64,000 nucleotides of DNA from DAIPKP01 sp964545875 (GTDB lineage: Bacteria; Synergistota; Synergistia; Synergistales; Aminiphilaceae). Within the stretch, counting starts at the first letter, position 1, and each line of letters begins with the position of its first letter. The notes below the pieces were generated by a model. That model did no database searches, was not told the DNA's origin, and was given only the letters and a program-made list of their open reading frames with translations. The translations under genes and the position numbers were made by a program. The DNA lies in contig CAZJHH010000007.1 of the NCBI GenBank assembly GCA_964545875.1, positions 1 through 64,000 on the forward strand, given 5' to 3'. This document shows positions 1-7,153 of this stretch, piece by piece.

Positions 1-1003
1 TCAGAAGCCAGGCATCCCCGGGGTCCGCCCGGAGGTCCAGGTTGCCCCGCTTGCCGAGAATGGCCGTCACGGCTCCCACGGGTTTGGCGATGCTCCGGGC
101 GAAGAAGAGAGATACTCCTACGATAAGCAGGGTCATGACCAGAGAGGCCACGAGAATGACGTTTCGCAGAACCCGCACCGGGGCGAGGAACTGCTCCCGG
201 GGTGCGGTGAGCGCCGCGAGCCATCCCGTAAGGGGCACCGGGGCGTAGGCATTCATCTGATCTAGACCGTTGAAGTGGTACTCCACCCGGCCGGAATTGC
301 CCTCCAGTCCGCGCCGCATGGCGGCCGCAAGATCAGGAGCGATCTTGTCGCTCTCCACGGTAGCGTTAAGATTTCCCTGAAGCTCCTTTACCGGATGAGC
401 CGCGAGAATTCCCCGGGTATCCACAAGATAGCCGTAACCCTTGTCTCCCCATTTTAGAGCCAGCACCTTTTCCGAAAGGCTCTCTAAGGATTCCATAGCA
501 CAGAGAACCCCTACCACCTCTCCATTATTCATAATCGGCGATGCGTATACACAGGAAAGGACTCCCGTGTCGCGGTCTACAAGAAGATCGGAGATGACCG
601 TTTTTCTTTCTTTTATCGCCTGAAGGAAATAATTCCTATCCTTAATGTTTGGCCCCGGGAGGTTACGCCGTACCGAAAGGGTTTCTCCCTGAAGATTCGT
701 TACAAACACATCCACAAAACCATATTCGTTATATAGGGGAAGGAGAAGGGGACGCTGTTTCTCCCAGTCCATTTCTTGAACGAGAGGTTGCTCCGCTTGC
801 ATTTTTAAAACCTTGGTTTTTTCCGCGATATGATCACTCATCTCGCTTGCCAGAGCTTGCACAAGAGTTTCTCCTTCTTTCCAGGTGGCATTCATGATGG
901 CTTGGCTCGAACGGTTAACGGCAAAAAACCCTATGATTCCCATGGCCGAAAGGGCCATCACGAGAAAAACGACGATAAGCCTTCCACGAAGTGAATGAAA
1001 CAT
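1..1003 (-). CDS. Methyl-accepting chemotaxis protein, N-terminal part (cut by window edge)
   Basis: The first 334 codons of a membrane chemoreceptor are present. The start is the ATG at 1003-1001. A transmembrane segment lies near residues 8-28, followed by a periplasmic dCache-like sensor domain of about 250 residues, which includes a stretch reading GYLVDTRGIL typical of the second PAS-like lobe. A second transmembrane segment (VILVASLVMTLLIVGVSLFF) follows, then the start of a HAMP domain (ARSIAKPVGAVT). The signalling domain lies beyond the left edge. dCache receptors usually bind amino acids or other small ligands, which would suit an amino-acid fermenter, but the ligand cannot be read here. 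It is followed on the same strand upstream by a second receptor gene, with about 520 bases between them. Confidence 0.85.
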   Translation of the reverse strand, partial: MFHSLRGRLIVVFLVMALSAMGIIGFFAVNRSSQAIMNATWKEGETLVQALASEMSDHIAEKTKVLKMQAEQPLVQEMDWEKQRPLLLPLYNEYGFVDVFVTNLQGETLSVRRNLPGPNIKDRNYFLQAIKERKTVISDLLVDRDTGVLSCVYASPIMNNGEVVGVLCAMESLESLSEKVLALKWGDKGYGYLVDTRGILAAHPVKELQGNLNATVESDKIAPDLAAAMRRGLEGNSGRVEYHFNGLDQMNAYAPVPLTGWLAALTAPREQFLAPVRVLRNVILVASLVMTLLIVGVSLFFARSIAKPVGAVTAILGKRGNLDLRADPGDAWLL

Positions 1004-1379
1004 CTACACCAGCTCCTCTCCTCATCGCCCTCGGAATTCTCCTCCGCTATTCCGAGAAAATTTTTCACTATCTCTCTTTCTCTCTTGCGCTCTCTTTTTG
1101 ATTCTCGTAATAGTGCGGTTCGGCACTCCTGAAACAGAAAAGAGCCTCGGCCATTTCGATAATCCCGCAATGAACTAAAATGCTCTCTTTCTGCACAGAG
1201 CATGGAGCTCTCTATTTCAGAAATCCTACGCCTTTCTCCGACATGTTACTGCGTGAAGAGCCCTCGGAGTAAAGCCTTGAAATGTAAGCCTAGCCGCTTC
1301 TTTGAATGACGCCAAGAAAAATATGTGAAAAAATACGAGAAAATAAAGAACGATCTCCTTGCCCTTTTTTCACCGCACA
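1004..1379. other. Intergenic region upstream of the first chemoreceptor
   Basis: No convincing gene is seen. The bases around 1065-1110 are a pyrimidine-rich run (purine-rich on the minus strand). The promoter of the receptor should lie here, but I could not pick a clear -35/-10 pair. Confidence 0.4.
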
Positions 1380-1419
1380 ACGAGCCCGGCTCGGAAAAAA
1401 CATTCCGAGCCGGGCTCGT
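1380..1419 (-). terminator. Strong hairpin downstream of the second chemoreceptor
   Basis: A perfect 17-bp inverted repeat (arms 1380-1396 and 1403-1419, core GAGCCCGGCTCGG) with a 6-base loop. It lies about 105 bases past the stop of the receptor at 1524-3290 and is a likely transcription terminator or mRNA 3' end, though without a clean U-run on the minus strand. Confidence 0.65.
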
Positions 1420-1523
1420 TTCAGACAGAGTATTTCTTTAATTCAAAACGGTAAAAATTCGGTTTATTGTCTGGTCTGTTCTTTCCGCTCTTCCGGAAAA
1501 AGCGTTTTCGGGCAGTACGGTTT

Positions 1524-3290
1524 TCAGGATTTTCTGCAAAGGGCCTTGGGAGATCCCTCCTCCCGGGAGTCGTCTATTTTGAAGAGCCTTACCCGTTTTC
1601 GCAAATCTCCGCTGATCTTGGCAAGTTCTTCCCCTCCCTGGGCCACTCGCTCCGCCGCGGCGGCCACATCCTCCATCTGTTGCCGGAGAGAATCCGCCAC
1701 CCCCGAGGAGTCGTTCACCTTTCCCGCCATATCCTGTACCGCCGCGGCGATCTCCTCGCTGGAGGCCGCCTGTTCCTGCCCCACTGCGGCCACATCCTGG
1801 GAAGATCCGGCGATACTCTCCAGAGATTCCATGATGAGGGCGATTTTTTCCGAAACGTCCTGAACCAGTTTTTCCACGTTCCGGGCTCCGTGCCTGTTCC
1901 GCTCCGCCCCGTCTTTCACCGAGACGAGATCCGAAGAGATGGAACTCGCAAGATCCGCAATGTTTTTGGCGGCTTCGTTGGAATCCTCCGCCAGCTTGCG
2001 CACCTCCTCCGCCACCACCGCGAAACCCCGCCCCGCGTCTCCCGCCCGAGCGGCTTCGATGGCGGCATTGAGAGCGAGCAAATTGGTCTGGTCCGCTATA
2101 CCCGTGATGGTAACCACGATCTTCTGAATCTGGGCGGCCTTTTCCGCGAGCTCCTCCGTGGCTTTGGCAGATTCCTCCACCCTCACGATCTGCTCCGCCA
2201 CATCCGTGACGGTCTTCTTCACCGCCTGGATTCCCGCGTCTCCCGCATGGCGAGCGGTCTCCACCTGCTCCGCCACATCGTTGCTTCTCGTGGCTACGGT
2301 ACCCGCCCCGGCGGCTACCTCCTCCACGCTGGCGTTAAGTTCCTGGCCGATGGCGGCAACGTTTTCCATGGCATTTCCCAGGGTCTCCGCTCCGCTTCGG
2401 GCCTCCTCCACGCTGGCGTCGGTCTCCTCCGCCACGGCGGAGAAGTCTTCCGCATTCTGCCCCAGGGTTTCCGAAGCTGCCGCAATGGCTCGCATGGCCT
2501 CCCGAAGCTTTTTGCCCATCTCCACCAGAGAACGGGCCACCTGGGTAACTTCGTCCCGCCCCCGGGTATCGAATTGCACCGTGAGATCCCCCGTGGCAAA
2601 GACCTCCACTCCTTTTCGGAGGTTGTTCAAAGATCGCACCATGGAAAGGGCGATGAAAAAGGCGAGAACTCCTCCGAGCAAGAGAGCCCCCAGGGAAAGG
2701 AACGTCAGAAGGCTCTTGGCGGTTTGGGTACTCTCCTCATTGGCCAGATTAGCCTTCGCGGCCCGCTCCGTACAGTATGTTGCAAGATGTTCCATACGAC
2801 TGTTAAAGGCATTCAGAGGTTCCTCAACCTCGTTTCGGTATACCTCGTAGGCCTCTTTATCCCGGCCCCCCGCCATGGCGAGGCGAATCACATCTTCCGA
2901 TCCTTTCCGAAAGGCTGCAAGATGCTTTTCCGCCTCCCGAAGCTGTTCCTCTTCAAAGGAGTCCATTCGAGATTTCCGGTAGTTTTCCAGGTTTTTATTA
3001 TCTTGTTCACGTCGCCGCTGAATATCCTCCAGGAGCTCCCGTTCTCGCTCCGAATTTTCCGTGAGCATAAGCGTCAAAAGGCTTCCCCGGATGGCTTGGA
3101 AGTTCGCCCGGTTGTCGTTGAGCCACTGTACCGGAAGAAGATCGTCCTGATAGACCGCATTCAGAGCGAATTCCGCCTTTGTTAGATCGTAGTATCCGAT
3201 GAAGGCCACCAGGCCAAGAAAAATACCAAAAACACCCGTCAGGAGCGCCAAGCGAAAACGAATGGAAAGACTGCGAAAAAAGTTCATCAT
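1524..3290 (-). CDS. Methyl-accepting chemotaxis protein with 4-helix-bundle sensor
   Basis: A 588-residue chemoreceptor. A transmembrane segment lies at about residues 11-31, a helical periplasmic sensor (4HB_MCP type) to about 190, a second transmembrane segment at about 190-212, then HAMP and a long coiled-coil signalling domain. The hairpin tip is unmistakable: DQTNLLALNAAIEAARAG followed by GRGFAVVAEEVRKLAE, the CheA/CheW contact region. Alanine/glutamate-rich heptads on both sides are the adaptation regions. No C-terminal CheR pentapeptide is seen. Start ATG at 3290 (a second ATG follows directly). It is transcribed leftwards, divergent from a GGDEF protein. No other che genes are in the window. 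The ligand is unknown. Confidence 0.95.
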   Translation of the reverse strand: MMNFFRSLSIRFRLALLTGVFGIFLGLVAFIGYYDLTKAEFALNAVYQDDLLPVQWLNDNRANFQAIRGSLLTLMLTENSERERELLEDIQRRREQDNKNLENYRKSRMDSFEEEQLREAEKHLAAFRKGSEDVIRLAMAGGRDKEAYEVYRNEVEEPLNAFNSRMEHLATYCTERAAKANLANEESTQTAKSLLTFLSLGALLLGGVLAFFIALSMVRSLNNLRKGVEVFATGDLTVQFDTRGRDEVTQVARSLVEMGKKLREAMRAIAAASETLGQNAEDFSAVAEETDASVEEARSGAETLGNAMENVAAIGQELNASVEEVAAGAGTVATRSNDVAEQVETARHAGDAGIQAVKKTVTDVAEQIVRVEESAKATEELAEKAAQIQKIVVTITGIADQTNLLALNAAIEAARAGDAGRGFAVVAEEVRKLAEDSNEAAKNIADLASSISSDLVSVKDGAERNRHGARNVEKLVQDVSEKIALIMESLESIAGSSQDVAAVGQEQAASSEEIAAAVQDMAGKVNDSSGVADSLRQQMEDVAAAAERVAQGGEELAKISGDLRKRVRLFKIDDSREEGSPKALCRKS

Positions 3291-3764
3291 AATTCATGTC
3301 CTCCTTAATAGTATAAAATAAAATTTTTCGTCACCCTATGTGATGGATTTTTCTCCGGAGTTTTTCTTCCACTCCCTTACGGTGATAATCATGGAAATTC
3401 CATACAAGAATGCAGTCCATAAAACTCACTTGCAGGCATTTTTCCCACAAACCGTGGCAAAAACCCTATTTTTCTCATTTTATCAGAAAAATAGGGTTTA
3501 AAAAAGCGACTTTAGTTCTTAAAGCTCCCTCATAAAATTTTTTCTAATCCCCTATTCCCTTGATATACAAGAGAAAATAACTTCAGAAGTTCTGCCGATA
3601 AATTTTCTTTTTTCCCACCCGGAACGCTCTTTGATCCCTCAGACTCTCCCAAAGAAAGGTTTGTGTGTTAAAGTTTTCTGGAACCTCTTTTGTTCGATCC
3701 TCAAAATATTTTTAATGCGTTGAATTTTTTGCTATTTTCTAACAAAAACATCCGGGGAGGCACC
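3291..3764. other. AT-rich intergenic region between divergent signalling genes
   Basis: These 474 bases are clearly more AT-rich than the neighbouring genes and contain no supported gene. They hold promoters for both flanking genes and the perfect inverted repeat at 3461-3499. Confidence 0.5.
3461..3499. repeat. Perfect AT-rich inverted repeat
   Basis: Arms 3461-3475 and 3485-3499 (AAACCCTATTTTTCT and its complement) are a perfect 15-bp match around a 9-base loop. The repeat sits in the middle of a divergent promoter region rather than after a gene. It could be an operator, a leader hairpin of the GGDEF mRNA or a terminator-like element. Confidence 0.6.
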
Positions 3765-4964
3765 ATGGGGCTGTTTCGAAGTCACGCCAATTTTTCCATC
3801 CGCCGAAGGCGCATGTACTATGGAGTGCTCGGGGCATTGGGAGTGCTTCTTTTTCTGAGCCTCCAGCTTTTGGCTACCTATCGAGATGCGGGGATAGAAG
3901 ACTACCAGAAGAATCAGGTGGCAAACTTCCGTATGCAGCTTAGGGCAACGCTCCGTTCCTGCCAGATCAACACGGGAACAAACCCCATTCTTTCAGGGGA
4001 AGATATGGAATCTCTCGCCCGGGGGCTGAGGCTTTTATTCAACCTCCGCACCTTTGGCGTAGCCCTTTCCTTGAATGCCAAAGGAAACGAGAAGCTCTCC
4101 CAAATCGACGGAGGCCCCTTCGGAGGAGATTCCCGGTTTTTCGTGCCCAATTTCTTCTGGAAGGAGTATCTCGGCTTTCTCGAACTTTTTCCGGGCATGA
4201 CTCTTCCCAAGCCCTTGGAGGAGGAGCTTGCGGCCTGGATTCTTCAGGGAAGGGATTTCTGCCTTTCCTGGAAGACCTCCCGGGGATGGTTCGATGTTCT
4301 CGGGGTTTCCGTTCCCTCCAGCGAGACGGGAAAGCGGGAGGTTCTCATGACCTTTCAGGAAGCCGAGAGCTTTTCCCAGGGGCGGACCCTTTACTTTCTT
4401 CTCTCGCTCTTTCTGGTGCTTTTTGCGCTTCTTCTCATGGGAGTGGCCACGGTGGTGTACAGCATATTGATCAAGCTGGAACGCATGGCAGTGCTGGACA
4501 AGCTTACCGGAGCCCATACCCGGGGAGCCTTTCTGGAATCCGGAGAAAAGGAAAAGAGCCGGGCCATCCGGAAGGAACATCCCCTTTCTCTGGTGATGGT
4601 GGATTTGGATAATTTCAAGAGAGTGAACGATCTTCACGGACACAACACGGGGGATTTCGTGCTCCGCAAGGTGGCGGGACTGGTACGAACGCAGATTCGA
4701 AGCTACGATGTCTTCGGGCGTTGGGGAGGGGACGAGTTTGTGCTGCTTCTTCCGGAAACGGGTATCCGGGGGGCCTCTCAGGTGGCGGAAAAGCTGCGAA
4801 GCTGCATCAGCCAGGACAAGGCCCTGCAGGCTTTGCAGGTTACCGCAAGCATCGGGGTATACCAGGTGGAAAATCTGGAGGAATCTCTTTCGGGAATTAT
4901 CGAAAAGGCGGATCAAAAAATGTACGCCGCCAAAGAAGCGGGGCGCAATCAGGTGGTGTGCTGA
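3765..4964 (+). CDS. Membrane-bound diguanylate cyclase (GGDEF domain)
   Basis: A 399-residue protein that should make the second messenger cyclic di-GMP from two GTP. A transmembrane helix lies at about residues 18-40, an extracytoplasmic region of about 175 residues without a recognised fold follows, then a second helix at about 220-245 and a C-terminal GGDEF domain. The active-site motif GGDEF is intact at residues 321-325, and an RSYD inhibitory I-site lies five residues upstream, so product feedback inhibition is expected. The start is the ATG at 3765, behind a GGGGAGG ribosome binding site at 3754-3760. An upstream in-frame TTG at 3690 has no such site. No EAL domain is attached. An HD-GYP protein that could degrade the messenger is encoded at 54516. 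Confidence 0.92.
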   Translation: MGLFRSHANFSIRRRRMYYGVLGALGVLLFLSLQLLATYRDAGIEDYQKNQVANFRMQLRATLRSCQINTGTNPILSGEDMESLARGLRLLFNLRTFGVALSLNAKGNEKLSQIDGGPFGGDSRFFVPNFFWKEYLGFLELFPGMTLPKPLEEELAAWILQGRDFCLSWKTSRGWFDVLGVSVPSSETGKREVLMTFQEAESFSQGRTLYFLLSLFLVLFALLLMGVATVVYSILIKLERMAVLDKLTGAHTRGAFLESGEKEKSRAIRKEHPLSLVMVDLDNFKRVNDLHGHNTGDFVLRKVAGLVRTQIRSYDVFGRWGGDEFVLLLPETGIRGASQVAEKLRSCISQDKALQALQVTASIGVYQVENLEESLSGIIEKADQKMYAAKEAGRNQVVC

Positions 4965-4970
4965 TACGCT

Positions 4971-5086
4971 CCACAGAGTACGCAGATAAGCGCAGGTTGC
5001 AAAACCAGGCTCCTTCCCCGAGCTTTCGTTTTTTCATCCGTGTACCTGTACTCTGCGGATTTCCGGTTTTCCGAATCTGCGGATAG
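4971..5086. repeat. Dispersed imperfect inverted repeat between convergent genes (copy A)
   Basis: CCACAGAGTAC at 4971-4981 pairs, with one mismatch, with GTACTCTGCGG at 5048-5058, and the motif TCTGCGGATAG recurs at 5076-5086. The same end motif closes a cleaner inverted repeat at 39203-39271. Both copies lie between the ends of two converging genes, so they may act as bidirectional terminators or be remnants of a small palindromic repeat family. Confidence 0.5.
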
Positions 5087-5097
5087 TTCCCCCCGGT

Positions 5098-6123
5098 TCA
5101 GGCAAGCCACCGCAAGGAGCTGGCCTTGAAGAGCGCCCAGATTTCCTTGCCCGGGTGGAGCGCCAGCTCCTGCACCGCCTCCGCGGTAAGCCTGGCCGTG
5201 AGGGGATGCCCTCCCGCCACTACCCGCACCAGCACCCGGCCGCTACCGTTCTCGTAGAGCATCTGGCTTATGTGCCCCCGAAGGGAGTTCCGCACCGAAA
5301 GCCCCGCAGGATGTTCCCCCGCCAGAAGGATGTTGTCCGGGCTAAGGGAAGCCACGCCTTCTTCTCCGCAAAATTCCGAGGCCATCACCCTCTGGCCGTC
5401 TTCGAGAAAGAGCTCCGCTCCTCCGAGAGATGCGGCCTTCCATCCTCCTGCAAAGAGATTTTCCGGCCCGAAGGAGGCGATACGGCCGTTGTAGAGGCTT
5501 ACCACTTCGTCCGCCACTTCGTAGAGCCATTGAAAATCGTGGCTTACCACTACCAGGGTGGTGCCCCAGTTTTTTCGGGCCTCTCCCAAAGCGGCCTTGA
5601 TTTTGGCGGCGCTTCCCAAATCCACGCTGGCGGTGGGTTCGTCCAGGAGAAGCACCCGGGGGCGCAGCACCAGCCGAGAGGCCAGGGCCACCCGCTGGGA
5701 CTCTCCTCCCGAAAGCTGATACCAGGCGCGGCGCATAAAGTCTCCGGGATCCAGACCTACCATCCGGAGGGCCTCTCGTACCCGATCTTCCAGGTGCTGC
5801 GTTTCTCCCCGCAGCCGAAGGCCGTAGGCCACGTTTTCCTTCACCGAACGCTTGAGAAGGTAGGGTTCCTGGAGCAAAAGCGTCACTTCCTTGCGGTATT
5901 CCTCCTCCCGAGAGAGGGCGGGGGCACCTCGATAGGCAAGAGTTCCTTCGTCGGGAAGCTCCAGAAAGGCGAGAATTCGCAACAGGGTGCTCTTGCCGCT
6001 TCCGTTGGGGCCTACCAGGCCCACCACCCTCTGAGCCTTGATCTTGAGATGCTCCACGTCCAGAGCCTTTCGGGTGCCGTAGAAGCGCCGTATTTTTCGG
6101 AGTTCGTAGAGAGGAGCGCTCAT
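5098..6123 (-). CDS. tupC: Tungstate/molybdate ABC transporter ATP-binding protein
   Basis: A 341-residue ABC ATPase. It has Walker A GPNGSGKST at residues 38-46, signature LSGGESQRVALASRL, Walker B VLLLDEPTASVD and a switch histidine (VVSHD). The last ~110 residues form an extra domain that looks like a TOBE/Mop oxyanion-sensing domain. The start ATG (6123) overlaps the permease stop by four bases (ATGA), so the pair is one translational unit. Tungstate (Tup) assignment rests on the small permease partner and on the adjoining divergent molybdenum hydroxylase gene. Molybdate cannot be excluded. No binding protein gene is adjacent. Confidence 0.8.
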   Translation of the reverse strand: MSAPLYELRKIRRFYGTRKALDVEHLKIKAQRVVGLVGPNGSGKSTLLRILAFLELPDEGTLAYRGAPALSREEEYRKEVTLLLQEPYLLKRSVKENVAYGLRLRGETQHLEDRVREALRMVGLDPGDFMRRAWYQLSGGESQRVALASRLVLRPRVLLLDEPTASVDLGSAAKIKAALGEARKNWGTTLVVVSHDFQWLYEVADEVVSLYNGRIASFGPENLFAGGWKAASLGGAELFLEDGQRVMASEFCGEEGVASLSPDNILLAGEHPAGLSVRNSLRGHISQMLYENGSGRVLVRVVAGGHPLTARLTAEAVQELALHPGKEIWALFKASSLRWLA

Positions 6124-6815
6124 GCCTGCACCCTCCTGCGAAGCAACGAGAGGGAACCGTTTACGAGAAAGGCGATGGTGAGAAGCACCAGCCCCAGAGC
6201 GATTCCTTCGGCGAATTGTCCTTTTCCGGTTTCCAGGGCGATGGCGGTGGTGATGGTTCGAGTGTGCCATTTGATGTTGCCCCCGATCATCATGGAAATT
6301 CCCACCTCCGATATAACCCGTCCGTAGGCGGTGACCCCCGCCATGAGTACCGCATAGCGGGATTCCACCAGGCTCGCCCGGGCGAGCTGCCCTTTTTTGG
6401 CCCCCAGGGTAAGGAGCGTCATGGAAAGGCGGGAATCCAGGGATTCCACGGCGGAGGCGGTGAGAGCCATGACGATGGGAAGGGCCAGCACCATCTGCCC
6501 CAGGGCAATCCCCGGAAGGGTGAAAAGCATGCCCAGCTCTCCCAGAGGGCCCCGGCGGGAGATGAAGGCGTAGACCAGGAGGCCCACCACCACCGTGGGA
6601 AGGGCCAGAAGAGTATCCACCAGGGTGCGGCAGATTTTCCGGCCGGGAAAATCCGCATATCCCAGGAGAAACCCCAGGGGCACGCCTATGAGAAGGCTCA
6701 GGGCGATGGAAAGGCTCGAAACCTTGAGGGTAGTGATGATGGCGGACCAGAGCTCCTCGTTTCCCGAAAAAAGATATCCCAGGGCCTGGACGAAACCCTG
6801 CATAATGTAATCCAT
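6120..6815 (-). CDS. tupB: Tungstate/molybdate ABC transporter permease
   Basis: A 231-residue inner-membrane permease of the TupB type with about six hydrophobic helices. The segment LARASLVESRYAVLMAGVTAYGRVISEVG matches the EAA loop that docks onto the ATPase. It is the first gene of a two-gene operon with the ATPase. TupA, the periplasmic binding subunit that normally leads this operon, is missing here: upstream is the divergent mop gene. The transporter must either use a binding protein encoded elsewhere (a ModA-like protein lies at 31914) or be partly degenerate, although both present subunits look intact. Confidence 0.85.
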   Translation of the reverse strand: MDYIMQGFVQALGYLFSGNEELWSAIITTLKVSSLSIALSLLIGVPLGFLLGYADFPGRKICRTLVDTLLALPTVVVGLLVYAFISRRGPLGELGMLFTLPGIALGQMVLALPIVMALTASAVESLDSRLSMTLLTLGAKKGQLARASLVESRYAVLMAGVTAYGRVISEVGISMMIGGNIKWHTRTITTAIALETGKGQFAEGIALGLVLLTIAFLVNGSLSLLRRRVQA

Positions 6816-6938
6816 TCTTCGTCTCTCCTCTCGATGTCTTCAGGTCTTCCTCTTTTACGGCTTCCGGCATGCACGTACAAGTATACGGCACAATACCCTT
6901 CGTGGCTTCCTTAGTGTTCTTCGAGAAAAAATGTCTAC

Positions 6939-6997
6939 TTTGCAACAAATATGCAAAATATCTACTATTGACAAGCCCTGGGGTCTTTCGTTAGAGT
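6939..6997 (+). promoter_or_regulatory. Probable mop promoter with upstream inverted repeat
   Basis: TTGACA at 6968-6973 is followed after 18 bases by TAGAGT at 6992-6997, a good -35 and fair -10. Just upstream is TTTGCA-N7-TGCAAA (6939-6957), a small inverted repeat that could bind a regulator shared with the divergent tupBC operon. Confidence 0.5.
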
Positions 6998-7042
6998 CAG
7001 CATGCAGACCTTGGATACATTATACACGAGATCCTTTACAAA

Positions 7043-7145
7043 GAGCTCCGAGCCTGTTTGCCTACAAACGGAAGTGTCCGTTCACGGCGATGGGCCGTCA
7101 GGGCCTGTCTGGAAACGGACAGACCTTCCAACGCGAAAAGGAGGA
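7043..7145 (+). promoter_or_regulatory. Candidate Moco (molybdenum/tungsten cofactor) riboswitch
   Basis: The leader of the mop gene is densely structured and contains sequence blocks I associate with the Moco RNA motif: CTCCGAGCC at 7045-7053, GGAAGTG at 7070-7076, CACGGCGA at 7083-7090, GGGCCGTCAGGGCC at about 7092-7105, a CTGTC...GACAG hairpin, and CCAACGC before AAGGAGG. The opening CTCC can pair with the closing GGAG, which is also the ribosome binding site, so ligand binding could control translation. The position directly before a molybdopterin enzyme gene is typical. The assignment is from memory of the motif; a covariance-model search (Rfam MOCO_RNA_motif) would settle it. Confidence 0.7.
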
Positions 7146-7153
7146 ATAGCGGT

